17,020 bases of DNA from an uncultured Flavobacterium sp. (GCF_946479975.1 NZ_CAMLIX010000101.1:1-17020); one strand, 5' to 3'; numbered from the stretch's first letter, positions 1 to 6,891 are shown. Numbers and translations: made by a program. Notes: a model not told the origin generated them from the sequence alone.

Positions 1-921
1 AAAGACATTTTACAAACTATGCAAGCTTATTTTGGTAGCGCGCAGGCATCTGACTTTAACCGATTTGGTAAATATTACCGTGTGGTTGTTCAGGCTGATA
101 TTGCCGACAGAGCAGATCCAACAGCAATTGATCGTGTTTTCGTAAAAAACAAATCAGGCGAAATGGTGCCAATTAATACTTTAGTAAAACTAACTCGTAT
201 CTATGGTTCAGAAACCGCTTCTCGATATAATTTATTTAATTCAATTTCTATTAATGCGATTCCGAAACCTGGATTTAGTTCTGGAGACGCCATTAAAGCA
301 ATTGAAGAAGTTGCCAAACAACAATTGCCTGCAGGTTACGGGTTTGAATTCTCGGGCCAAACGCGTGAGGAGATCTCTTCTGGAGGGCAGTCGGCTACAA
401 TTTTCTTACTGTGTTTGATTTTTATCTATTTCTTACTTGCTGCACAGTATGAGAGTTATATCCTTCCTCTAGCGGTAATTTTATCAATCCCTGCAGGTAT
501 TTTTGGAGTATTTGTGGCAATTGGTTTAACAGGAATTGAAAACAACATTTATGTACAAGTTGCGCTTGTCATGCTGATTGGACTGCTCGCCAAAAATGCC
601 ATTTTGATTGTGGAGTTTGCGGTGCAAAAACGAAAATCGGGTATGGCTTTAGTCAGAGCTTCTATTGATGCTGCGAAATTACGTCTAAGACCAATTATCA
701 TGACGTCTCTAGCCTTTATTGTTGGTTTAGTGCCAATGATGAGCGCCAAAGGACCATCGGCTCAAGGAAATCACTCAATTAGTATTGGAGCTGCGGGCGG
801 AATGATTTCGGGAGTAATTTTAGGATTATTCATTATTCCGGTTTTATTCATCGTCTTCCAATATTTACAAGAAAAGGTTACAGGAAAACCTGTAGCTGTA
901 ATTCATAACGAAGAAAAATAA
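1..921 (+). CDS. RND multidrug efflux pump, inner-membrane subunit (HAE1/AcrB type), 3' part
   Basis: The reading frame is open from the first base, so the gene starts upstream; 306 C-terminal residues are present of a protein that is usually about 1,040. These pumps sit in the inner membrane as trimers and export drugs and other hydrophobic compounds by proton antiport, together with a periplasmic adaptor and an outer-membrane channel. The visible part covers the end of the second porter region and transmembrane helices 8-12. GLLAKNAILIVEFA matches the TM10 segment carrying the relay lysine of AcrB (K940). RLRPIIMTSLAFIVG matches TM11 with the AcrB R971/T978 positions. The TM4 aspartates lie outside the window. 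The outer-membrane factor gene at 1236 is presumably its partner; the adaptor gene is expected upstream. The family is certain, the substrate unknown. Confidence 0.95.
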   Translation, partial: KDILQTMQAYFGSAQASDFNRFGKYYRVVVQADIADRADPTAIDRVFVKNKSGEMVPINTLVKLTRIYGSETASRYNLFNSISINAIPKPGFSSGDAIKAIEEVAKQQLPAGYGFEFSGQTREEISSGGQSATIFLLCLIFIYFLLAAQYESYILPLAVILSIPAGIFGVFVAIGLTGIENNIYVQVALVMLIGLLAKNAILIVEFAVQKRKSGMALVRASIDAAKLRLRPIIMTSLAFIVGLVPMMSAKGPSAQGNHSISIGAAGGMISGVILGLFIIPVLFIVFQYLQEKVTGKPVAVIHNEEK

Positions 922-923
922 AA

Positions 924-1037
924 ATGGAAAATTATATAACGACAATCCTTGTTGCCATCCTATTTGGCATCGGATATATATCATACAGAATCTCGAAAGA
1001 TCTTGAAACCAAAAAAGATATTTGTACGGAGATCTAA
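924..1037 (+). pseudogene. 37-codon ORF resembling the 5' end of the outer-membrane factor gene (probable decayed duplicate)
   Basis: This ORF starts two bases after the pump stop codon and encodes one hydrophobic stretch (residues about 5-21) followed by a short polar tail. Aligned by eye with the start of the outer-membrane factor at 1236, about 19 of 35 residues agree: MENYIT against MKNYIT, then AIL, IS, SKD, ET, KD and a final E. Many codon differences are synonymous. The lipobox cysteine of the intact gene is replaced by tyrosine, and the frame stops soon after the similarity ends. I read it as the remnant of a second copy of the outer-membrane factor start. Alternatively it is a real small membrane protein, since its position directly behind the pump stop would permit coupled translation. 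Confidence 0.55.
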
Positions 1038-1044
1038 AAAATAA

Positions 1045-1186
1045 TTAAACACATAGAAACATAGATTTTCCAACTCATAAAAAAGAGATTAAAAGAAACT
1101 AGTTTCCACACATAGTAGCTATGTGCATTCAAATTAGTGAAACGACTCTTTTAAAGTTTACAAAAACTATGTTCCTATGTGTTTAA
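1045..1186. repeat. Long imperfect palindrome (REP/MITE-like) between pump and outer-membrane factor
   Basis: The outer arms 1045-1064 and 1167-1186 are reverse complements at 19 of 20 positions. A central hairpin has perfect 7-nt arms, CACATAG at 1109-1115 and CTATGTG at 1119-1125, with a 3-nt loop. Between these, AAAAGAG/CTCTTTT and ACTAGTTT/AAATTAGT also pair roughly, so most of the 142 nt can fold into one long stem. CACATAG recurs in the outer arms too, so the element appears built from a short repeated motif. No coding potential is seen. It resembles the dispersed palindromes common between Flavobacterium genes. It separates two genes expected to be cotranscribed, so it may affect their relative expression; that is inference. 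Confidence 0.7.
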
Positions 1187-1235
1187 AAAAAATATAACCC
1201 AAAGCCAATGGGTACAGAAATCTAATAAAAAGACA

Positions 1236-2654
1236 ATGAAAAATTATATAACCAAAATCGTGACCTTCGCCATTCTGATCACGACTCTAATATCCTGTAA
1301 AGTTTCTAAGGATATTGAAACTCCAAAAGATGCATTTCCTGAGAATTTCAGGAATGCATCGGTTTCGAGTGATACAACAAGTATTGCCGATGTGGAGTGG
1401 AAAAACTTTTACACTGAAAAAGATATTATCAAACTAATTGACAGCGCTGTAGCGAGAAACAATGATTTGCTTATTGCAGAAAAAAACATTGAAATCGCAC
1501 AATACAGATTTACGCAGTCCAAATGGGGAAATGTTCCTCAAGTAAATTTATTTGTAAATGCAAGTACCAGCAATCCTTCTGATAATAGTTTTACCGGAAT
1601 GAACTTGGGTCAGGCATTAGGACAAAAACATATTGACGATTATTCTGCCGGAGCTTCACTTTCTTGGGAAGCTGATATTTGGGGAAAGATTAGAAACCAA
1701 AAGAAAGGGGCTTACGCAGGATATCTTCAATCAGCTGAAGTAAAAAAGGCATTGCAGACGACAATTGTTGCCAATGTTTCTAGAGGATATTACAATCTTT
1801 TAATGCTTGATGCTCAATTGGATATTGCCAGACAAAATCTACGTTTAAATGATAGTACAACGAATATTATCAAATTAAAATACGATGCTGGTCAGGTTAC
1901 TAATTTAGCTATTCAACAATCTGAAGCACAGAAATTAAACTCCGCACAATTGATTCCGTTATTGGAACAAAATATTGCGATTCAGGAAAATGCTTTGAGT
2001 GTTTTAACGGGTTCTTTTCCAGGTGCGAAAGAAAGATCAATTCGTTTGAGTGCTTTAGAAGTTAAAAATAATAATGCCATTGGAATTCCGTCTTCATTAG
2101 TAAGCAGAAGACCAGATGTAAAAAGTGCTGAATTAGCGCTTAAAACAGCAAACGCAAACGTCGGTATCACAAAAGCGGATTTATACCCAGCTCTAAGAAT
2201 TACGGCTCAAGGCGGTTTGAACTCTTTTGAAACAAGCAGCTGGTTCAATATTCCGGCTTCTCTATTCGGAACTGTTGCAGGTGGTTTAACGCAACCAATT
2301 CTGAACAACAAAAAAGTAAGAACGCAATATAATATCGCTGTCGCGGAAAGAGAAAAAGCCGTTTTAGCTTTCAGACAACAAGTTTTGGTTGCTGTAAGCG
2401 AAGTTTCTGATGCTTTAGTTAAAGTGGAGAAATTACAACAGCAAGAAACTTTCTTAAAAGAAAAAGTAAAAACGCTGCAACAAGCAATTAAAAATGCTAA
2501 TTTATTATTCAAAAACGGAATGGCAGAATACCTTGAAGTTTTAACCGCGCAGGCAAATCTTTTGCAAAGCGAATTAGAACTTGCAGATCTTAAAAGACAA
2601 CAACTCACAGCCAACACCGATCTATATCGCGCGCTTGGCGGAGGCTGGAAATAA
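1236..2654 (+). CDS. RND efflux outer-membrane factor, OprM/NodT-type lipoprotein
   Basis: This 472-residue lipoprotein is the outer-membrane and periplasmic exit duct of a tripartite efflux pump. The start at 1236 is chosen because it gives a normal lipoprotein signal: a short basic N-terminus, a hydrophobic stretch and the lipobox LISC with the acylated cysteine at residue 21. The GTG 57 nt upstream lies inside the palindromic repeat and would add 19 non-signal residues. Two OEP domains follow. The first contains a WEADIWGKIRNQ-type segment at about residues 143-154, typical of the family; the second ends in the characteristic NANLLFKNGMAEYLEVLTAQ region. Length is normal for the family. 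It lies downstream of the RND gene and ends before a clear terminator, so it is probably the last gene of that operon. Confidence 0.93.
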   Translation: MKNYITKIVTFAILITTLISCKVSKDIETPKDAFPENFRNASVSSDTTSIADVEWKNFYTEKDIIKLIDSAVARNNDLLIAEKNIEIAQYRFTQSKWGNVPQVNLFVNASTSNPSDNSFTGMNLGQALGQKHIDDYSAGASLSWEADIWGKIRNQKKGAYAGYLQSAEVKKALQTTIVANVSRGYYNLLMLDAQLDIARQNLRLNDSTTNIIKLKYDAGQVTNLAIQQSEAQKLNSAQLIPLLEQNIAIQENALSVLTGSFPGAKERSIRLSALEVKNNNAIGIPSSLVSRRPDVKSAELALKTANANVGITKADLYPALRITAQGGLNSFETSSWFNIPASLFGTVAGGLTQPILNNKKVRTQYNIAVAEREKAVLAFRQQVLVAVSEVSDALVKVEKLQQQETFLKEKVKTLQQAIKNANLLFKNGMAEYLEVLTAQANLLQSELELADLKRQQLTANTDLYRALGGGWK

Positions 2655-2689
2655 TACCCGTACCCGTTAATTATTTATTTTTTGAGAGG

Positions 2690-2730
2690 AAAACGCTGTG
2701 AGACTTAGGTTTCATGGCGTTTTTTGTTTT
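2690..2730 (+). terminator. Rho-independent terminator after the efflux operon
   Basis: The arms AAAACGC (2690-2696) and GCGTTTT (2717-2723) pair, extended by an inner TGA/TCA. The run of T continues after the stem (2720-2725, then another T-rich stretch to 2733). It begins 35 nt after the outer-membrane factor stop codon. Confidence 0.7.
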
Positions 2731-2735
2731 TATTT

Positions 2736-2775
2736 AACCGCAAAGAACGCAAGGGTTTACGCAAGGCACGCTAAG
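2736..2775. repeat. Short direct-repeat tract of Flavobacterium intergenic type
   Basis: The tract repeats the core ACGCAAGG/AACGCAAGG and its degenerate relatives (CGCAAAGAACGC, TTTACGCAAGG, CACGCTAAG). It has no coding potential. I recall similar tracts in many Flavobacterium intergenic regions; function is unknown. The following stretch (about 2789-2825) holds another short repeated motif, GCCGATTT, seen twice. Confidence 0.45.
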
Positions 2776-2836
2776 TTTTTTTTAATTTTCTCTCGCCGAT
2801 TTAGCTGATTGCGCCGATTTTTTTTATTCTCATTTT

Positions 2837-2925
2837 TGTCTTCCTGAGCGAAGTCGAAGGATCGCATGCTAAATCCATCCAGTACGTCTCACTGTGCGCG
2901 TCCTTCGACTTCGCTCAGGAGGACA
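2837..2925. repeat. REP-like palindrome, isolated copy
   Basis: The 25-nt arms at 2837-2861 and 2901-2925 are reverse complements apart from one position, around a 39-nt centre that begins TCGCATGCTA. The arm core is CCTGAGCGAAGTCGAAGG. The same arms and a similar centre recur at 4736-4825, and a single arm at 4579-4603, so this is a dispersed element. No ORF is associated with it. Confidence 0.8.
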
Positions 2926-2952
2926 AATCTTTATTATTAAACTAAATAAATT

Positions 2953-3017
2953 TCTCGAAAGGTCGCGAAGTCGCAAGAATAACTTAAAAAACTTTGCGAC
3001 TCTGCGACTTTGCGAGA
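2953..3017. repeat. Imperfect inverted repeat with GCGAAGTCGCAA-type arms
   Basis: The arm at 2953-2977 (TCTCGAAAGGTCGCG...) pairs imperfectly with 2992-3017 (CTTTGCGACTCTGCG...CGAGA). The centre is a 14-nt A-rich spacer. It is a different sequence family from the palindrome just upstream. It lies about 60 nt before the Crp/Fnr gene. Confidence 0.6.
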
Positions 3018-3079
3018 GCTATTTATCAACTTGCAACAAACAAAAAACTTCTATAATTTAGTCCTTCAAAAAATACCAA

Positions 3080-3685
3080 ATGCCTTTCCATAAAGAAACA
3101 TATCTCAACAATCTGAAAATTAGCATTGAAAGCTACTCTCCCATTTCTGAGCAATCATGGAAACTGATTGAAAACATAACCGATTTTCAGATTTTAAAAA
3201 AAGGAGAAACACTTTTACAAAACGGAGAAATCGCTAAAAATCTTCATTTTATTGCTAAAGGAGTTTTGCGCGCTTTTATTACAGACGAACAAGGAAATTT
3301 CTACAACAAAAATCTTTTCCTCGAAAATTATATTGCGGGTTCTAAAGTCTCTTTGATGCTTCAAAAACCTTCTAATTTTACGATTGAAGCTTTGGAAGAT
3401 TCGATTGTAATCAACATCAATTATAAAAAATATATGGAGTTGATTTACCAAAATGACGATCTCAAAAATTTCTACATTGCGCATTTAGAAAAAAACTGGA
3501 TAATCGAAAAAGAAGAAAGAGAAGTGGCACTTGTCATGCAAAATGCTACCGAAAGATATGTGAGTCTCCTTGAAAAACATCCTAATATTGCAGATCGTGT
3601 TCCGCTTCTTCATATTGCTTCGCATTTGGGTATTACGCCAACGCAGTTAAGCAGAATCAGGAAGAGTCTCGAAAAAAAATTATAA
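3080..3685 (+). CDS. Crp/Fnr-family transcriptional regulator
   Basis: This 201-residue protein has the layout of the family: a cyclic-nucleotide-binding beta-roll at about residues 25-120, a long linking helix, and a C-terminal helix-turn-helix at about 165-200 (HIASHLGITPTQLSRIRKSL). The early segment FQILKKGETLLQNGEIAKN is the typical start of the beta-roll. No cysteines are arranged as in an Fe-S FNR sensor, and the canonical cAMP-binding RxS arginine is not evident, so the ligand is unknown. It belongs to the short Crp-like regulators common in Bacteroidota. It stands between repeat-filled intergenic DNA and a GNAT gene 70 nt downstream; targets cannot be told. A weak promoter-like TTG (3031) and TATAATTTA (3052) lie upstream. 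Confidence 0.88.
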   Translation: MPFHKETYLNNLKISIESYSPISEQSWKLIENITDFQILKKGETLLQNGEIAKNLHFIAKGVLRAFITDEQGNFYNKNLFLENYIAGSKVSLMLQKPSNFTIEALEDSIVININYKKYMELIYQNDDLKNFYIAHLEKNWIIEKEEREVALVMQNATERYVSLLEKHPNIADRVPLLHIASHLGITPTQLSRIRKSLEKKL

Positions 3686-3722
3686 CTCAACATATGTAAA
3701 GGTTTTCCATAAAAAGCAATTT

Positions 3723-3730
3723 TATCTTTG
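3723..3730 (+). promoter_or_regulatory. Candidate -7 box of the GNAT gene
   Basis: TATCTTTG fits the Bacteroidota -7 consensus TAnnTTTG and lies 25 nt before the start codon at 3756. No good -33 TTG is seen at the usual distance, so this is a partial match. Confidence 0.4.
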
Positions 3731-3755
3731 TTGAATATTAAATGCGTCATTCAAA

Positions 3756-4493
3756 ATGAAAAATATAAATCTCATAAAAGATAATATTGACAACTTAACT
3801 GATTTTTGGAAAACGATCGGAACTCCTTTCCTAGCCTACCATACAAATGATGCTGTTGAATTTTGCAAAATAGAAAATTCAGGCTGGCCCAATAAATTAT
3901 GGTTTAAGGAAGATATTACGCCTGAAACTCTTTCAAAAATTATTGAAATTATAGAAAACAATTCTGGTTTAACAATTCCGTACTGGGATATTTTTGAAAG
4001 TAATTCGAACCAACTTTTAGAGCAAAACGGATTTAAAATCAAACACGAACAAGTGGGAATGTTTTTAAAACTGAATCAGAAATTCGCGCTTGAAAATAAT
4101 CTGACTTTCAAAAAAGTTTCTACAGAAAATGATGCTAAGATCTGGTCGGATATTTATCCAAATGCTTTTGGTTACGTTATAAGTAAAGAAATTCTAGTTC
4201 AGGATTATAAAAATGTACATTTCTATTTGGTTTCTTTTGAAGAAAAACCAATCGGAACGTTTATGCTTTTTCAAACAGGGAAAACAATCGGAATTCATGG
4301 TGTTGGCGTTATTCCTGAAATGCGCAGAAAAGGTTTTGCCGAAGAAATTATGAAATTTGCTATTAATCTTTCTATTGATTTAAATGCTGAAATTGCACAT
4401 TTACAAGCTTCTGCTTTAGGAAAAGGCATTTATACGAGATTAGGTTTTGAAGATTTGTTTGTGATTAGGAATTACTATTTAAATTCTAAATAA
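3756..4493 (+). CDS. GNAT-family N-acetyltransferase
   Basis: This 245-residue protein is predicted to transfer an acetyl group from acetyl-CoA to an amine. The C-terminal half is the GNAT domain (about residues 110-243). The acetyl-CoA pyrophosphate loop is visible as VIPEMRRKGFAEE (from about residue 185), matching the R/Q-x-x-G-x-G/A motif. The end, IYTRLGFEDLFVIRNY, is the usual GNAT motif-B close ("YxxxGF"). The N-terminal 100 residues look like a second, degenerate GNAT-like half containing its own NGFK segment but no obvious CoA loop, an arrangement known in two-lobed GNAT proteins. The substrate is unknown. The gene appears monocistronic and is followed by a repeat cluster. Confidence 0.85.
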   Translation: MKNINLIKDNIDNLTDFWKTIGTPFLAYHTNDAVEFCKIENSGWPNKLWFKEDITPETLSKIIEIIENNSGLTIPYWDIFESNSNQLLEQNGFKIKHEQVGMFLKLNQKFALENNLTFKKVSTENDAKIWSDIYPNAFGYVISKEILVQDYKNVHFYLVSFEEKPIGTFMLFQTGKTIGIHGVGVIPEMRRKGFAEEIMKFAINLSIDLNAEIAHLQASALGKGIYTRLGFEDLFVIRNYYLNSK

Positions 4494-4501
4494 TCTTTTT
4501 T

Positions 4502-4675
4502 TGTCATCCTGACGAAGGAAGGATCACACTAGAAACTCCGTGAAGAAAATCTACAATGTTTGCAGAGTTACTTGCGTGTCCTTCGGCTTCGCTCAGGAGG
4601 ACAGACTGTTGTGGTTACTTTCGTTGCTAATCTTTGCGGAGCTACTCGTGTGATCCTTCCTTCGTCAGGATGACA
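4502..4675. repeat. Nested REP-like palindrome with perfect 28-nt outer arms
   Basis: The arms 4502-4529 (TGTCATCCTGACGAAGGAAG...) and 4648-4675 are perfect reverse complements, 118 nt apart. Enclosed in the gap at 4579-4603 is a single right arm of the other family (TCCTTCGGCTTCGCTCAGG), one base different from the arms at 2901 and 4801. The arrangement looks like one element inserted into, or recombined with, another. The 601-nt stretch 4494-5094 contains no gene that I can support. Short ORFs here merely cross the repeats. Confidence 0.8.
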
Positions 4676-4735
4676 AACTGGTGTGGTTAACTTTATGCCA
4701 AGAAATGCTTTCACAAATATTTTACTCTCATTTTT

Positions 4736-4825
4736 TGTCCTCCTGAGCGAAGTCGAAGGATCGCATGCTAGATCCGTGCAGTTCGTCATCATCGCACGTG
4801 TCCTTCGACTTCGCTCAGGAGGACA
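4736..4825. repeat. REP-like palindrome with perfect 25-nt arms
   Basis: The arms 4736-4760 and 4801-4825 are perfect reverse complements with the core CCTGAGCGAAGTCGAAGG. The 40-nt centre (TCGCATGCTAGATCC...) closely resembles the centre of the copy at 2837-2925. The downstream flank GGAGTGGTTAATGTTTG resembles flanks after the other right arms in the cluster (GTTGTGGTTACTTT at about 4608, GGTGTGGTTAACTTT at about 4680), so the repeated unit is longer than the hairpin. Confidence 0.8.
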
Positions 4826-4886
4826 TACTGGAGTGGTTAATGTTTGTAGTTACTTTCGTTGCAAATCTTTGTAGAGTTACTTGTGG

Positions 4887-4911
4887 AGATCCCTCATTCC
4901 TCGGGATGACA
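4887..4911. repeat. Lone right arm of a REP-like element
   Basis: AGATCCCTCATTCCTCGGGATGACA is a diverged relative of the arm at 4648-4675. Its upstream flank TTTCGTTGCAAATCTTTGTAGAGTTACTTG matches the flank of that arm in large part. No matching left arm is seen close by. Confidence 0.6.
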
Positions 4912-4936
4912 AACTAAATGTTACATATTATCAAAA

Positions 4937-4980
4937 AATCTAAAATCAACAATCTAAAGTCAACAATCTAAAATCTAAAA
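4937..4980. repeat. 14-nt tandem repeat
   Basis: Two copies of AATCTAAARTCAAC (4937-4950 and 4951-4964) are followed by a partial third copy that breaks down into AATCTAAAATCTAAA. It is a low-complexity tract at the end of the repeat cluster, with no evident function. Confidence 0.65.
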
Positions 4981-5047
4981 TTACCTTCTTGTCCCAAATG
5001 CCCCTAAATTAGTCGCAAATGTGTATTTTATTAAAGGAAAACATTAT

Positions 5048-5055
5048 TAGATTTG
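5048..5055 (+). promoter_or_regulatory. Candidate -7 box of the DoxX-like gene
   Basis: TAGATTTG fits TAnnTTTG and lies 39 nt before the start at 5095. No convincing -33 TTG is present. Confidence 0.35.
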
Positions 5056-5094
5056 TAATACATTAACTAATAACCTTTTAAAAATAAATTTCCA

Positions 5095-5475
5095 ATGAAA
5101 ACAACAAAAATCATTTTTTGGACTACTACAATTCTTATTTTTTTATTCGAAGGCGTTATGCCGGCTTTAACTTCTCAATCTGAAATGGCTAAAGAAGGAA
5201 TCAGACATTTGGGCTATCCTGAATATTTCGGAAACGCTTTAGTCGTCTTTAAAATCCTTGGCGTTTTGGCTTTGATTATTCCGCAAGTTCCTGGGCGTGT
5301 TAAAGAATGGGCTTATGCAGGATTTGCTTTCGATTTTATTTTTGCTTCAATAAGTCATTTTGCCGTAGACGGAATAGATTTTCAAGGTTTCTTTCCTTTA
5401 ATTGTTCTAGCAATTTTAGTGGTTTCGTATGTAACCTATCATAAAATACAGCGTTATAAAAATATAGCGCTCTAA
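5095..5475 (+). CDS. DoxX-like integral membrane protein
   Basis: This 126-residue protein has four predicted membrane helices at about residues 5-25, 47-63, 72-90 and 98-115. It shows the DoxX-like pattern: a PALTSQSEM loop after helix 1, LGYPEYFGNALVVFKILGVLAL leading into helix 2, and a conserved acidic/aromatic FAFDFIFASISHFA in helix 3. Members of this broad family are inner-membrane proteins, some tied to redox or quinone-related functions, but this subgroup has no settled role. A 69-residue ORF follows after 12 nt and is probably cotranscribed. Confidence 0.85.
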   Translation: MKTTKIIFWTTTILIFLFEGVMPALTSQSEMAKEGIRHLGYPEYFGNALVVFKILGVLALIIPQVPGRVKEWAYAGFAFDFIFASISHFAVDGIDFQGFFPLIVLAILVVSYVTYHKIQRYKNIAL

Positions 5476-5487
5476 AACCAAAACTTT

Positions 5488-5697
5488 ATGATTGAAGTTT
5501 TTAAAACAAATGTTCAAGAAGAATCACAATGTAAAATTATCATTGAAACGCTTCTTGAGCATTTTCCAACCAGTTCGATCAACTTCGATTTAGAAGATTG
5601 TGATAAGGTCCTTCGTATTCATGCGCCAGCGATTTCGAATACAAAAATTATCGACCTTTTAAATTTTCACGGATATTCTTGTGAAGTGCTTCCATAA
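5488..5697 (+). CDS. Small HMA-like protein lacking the metal-binding cysteines
   Basis: This soluble 69-residue protein has a beta-alpha-beta pattern resembling the ferredoxin-like fold of heavy-metal-associated (HMA) domains: an N-terminal strand MIEVFKTNV, a helix at about residues 11-26, a central pair of strands around KVLRIHAP, a second helix at about 51-61 and a final strand SCEVLP. The MxCxxC loop of metallochaperones is absent; the position holds ESQC with one cysteine. It is therefore either a non-metal relative or an adapted small regulator. It follows the DoxX-like gene by 12 nt, suggesting one transcript. The function is unknown; the fold assignment is inference from pattern. Confidence 0.7.
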   Translation: MIEVFKTNVQEESQCKIIIETLLEHFPTSSINFDLEDCDKVLRIHAPAISNTKIIDLLNFHGYSCEVLP

Positions 5698-5749
5698 AAA
5701 TTAACAACTTTCAAATTACTGATATCTAATATTTTATTATTTTTTATCG

Positions 5750-5757
5750 TATATTTG
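5750..5757 (+). promoter_or_regulatory. Candidate -7 box upstream of the DinB gene
   Basis: TATATTTG fits TAnnTTTG, 119 nt before the start at 5877, which would give a rather long leader. There is no -33 TTG at the expected distance. Confidence 0.3.
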
Positions 5758-5876
5758 AAGTACTATCTTTTCCCTAATTCTACAAATTTAATTTAACAAA
5801 AAATGGACTGCGAGCTTTTTTAAAGTTCATCGGTTTATATTTCTTGTTGCCTATTTAACTGCTAAAATTAATTGCT

Positions 5877-6386
5877 ATGAAAGGTGCTGTTCAAAATACT
5901 ATTTTAGAAACGTATGGTAAATTAACTGATCTTATTTCGAATTTTTCGGATGAAGAAATAAATACTGTTCCTTTTGAAGAAAGCTGGACAGGCGGACAAA
6001 CTGTACAGCATATGATATTGGCGTGTGCTGGGATTCCGAAGCTTTTTGCAGGAAATACAGAGAAATCGACACGTGAACCTGATGAAAATGTAAAACAACT
6101 AGATGCTATATTTTTAGATTTTAGTACCAAATACCAAGCTCCAGAAAACATCAAACCTGCCGCTATTGATTATGAGAAAAATAGTCTGCTTGCTTCAATA
6201 AAAAAAATCCAAAATGATTTGTTTGAAGTTGCTGAAACTTACGATTTAACACTGATTTGTCTTGATGCCAAAATACCTGGCTGTGAAAATTTTACGATTT
6301 ATGAATGGCTTCATTTTGCAATTGTTCACACACAAAGACATACGCATCAGTTACAATCGATTTATGAAATTATAAAGAAAAAATAA
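5877..6386 (+). CDS. DinB-family (four-helix-bundle) protein
   Basis: This 169-residue protein has the DinB_2 pattern. WTGGQTVQHM near residues 37-46 supplies the first metal-binding histidine (H45). WLHFAIVHTQRHTHQLQ near 144-160 supplies the other two, most likely H151 and H155. The family folds as a four-helix bundle, usually with a bound metal; some members are thiol-dependent transferases and many are uncharacterised stress-associated proteins. The length is normal. A small membrane-protein gene follows after 28 nt. No substrate can be assigned. Confidence 0.85.
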   Translation: MKGAVQNTILETYGKLTDLISNFSDEEINTVPFEESWTGGQTVQHMILACAGIPKLFAGNTEKSTREPDENVKQLDAIFLDFSTKYQAPENIKPAAIDYEKNSLLASIKKIQNDLFEVAETYDLTLICLDAKIPGCENFTIYEWLHFAIVHTQRHTHQLQSIYEIIKKK

Positions 6387-6414
6387 AGTGAGTATTTAAC
6401 GCAAATCCTTTTTT

Positions 6415-6882
6415 ATGAGATCAAAAATTAAAACCATTGTTTCGTCTGGTTTAGTTGCAGGTACATTAGATATTACTGCCGCAATTTTAATTTATTCCGT
6501 GATTCTTCATAAAACAACTGCCGAAAAAATTCTTCGTTCAATCGCAAGCGGGATTTTTAAAAATGAGGCTTACACCAACGGAATAGAAATGACTATTTTA
6601 GGTTTGGGTCTGCATTTTTTAATTGCACTTCTATTTGCCTGGTTTTATTTTAAGATCTTTCCGTATTTACCTTTCTTCAAAATAAATACTTTTCTTTCTG
6701 GAATTTCTTATGGTTTTTTTATCTGGGCAGTAATGAATTTAATTGTACTTCCTATCGTCTTTCCTGTTTTACCAGAAAAAAACTTAGACACTGCGCTTTT
6801 ACTTTCAATACTTATTGTTATTTGCTGTGTTGGTCTGCCAATTGCTTTTATAACAAAGAAATATTACGCAAAATGGTATTAG
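6415..6882 (+). CDS. Four-helix inner-membrane protein, unknown function
   Basis: This 155-residue protein has four predicted membrane helices at about residues 10-30, 60-82, 96-117 and 126-147. A polar loop of about 30 residues lies between the first two, and the C-terminal tail is basic (TKKYYAKWY). The start SSGLVAGTLDITAAILIY and the four-helix plan recall YagU/DUF1440-like membrane proteins, but I cannot confirm that by eye. It lies 28 nt after the DinB gene and may share its transcript. No catalytic motif is visible. Confidence 0.7.
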   Translation: MRSKIKTIVSSGLVAGTLDITAAILIYSVILHKTTAEKILRSIASGIFKNEAYTNGIEMTILGLGLHFLIALLFAWFYFKIFPYLPFFKINTFLSGISYGFFIWAVMNLIVLPIVFPVLPEKNLDTALLLSILIVICCVGLPIAFITKKYYAKWY

Positions 6883-6891
6883 AGAAAGCTT

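Noticed and set aside
1179..1235. Upstream GTG start for the outer-membrane factor
   Set aside because: It lies in the palindrome and would put 19 polar residues in front of a perfect lipoprotein signal peptide.
2207..2617. 136-codon minus-strand ORF within the outer-membrane factor gene
   Set aside because: It lies wholly within a well-supported gene and its cysteine- and serine-rich translation has no recognisable domain.
4568..4874. Two overlapping ORFs of 74 and 63 codons on opposite strands in the gap after the GNAT gene
   Set aside because: Both run across palindromic repeat arms; their sequence is translated repeat (SEVEGS-like and its reverse), with no family match.
4494..5094. CRISPR array as an explanation of the repeats
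   Set aside because: The repeats are palindromes in alternating orientation with related, not unique, spacers and uneven spacing; no cas gene is near.
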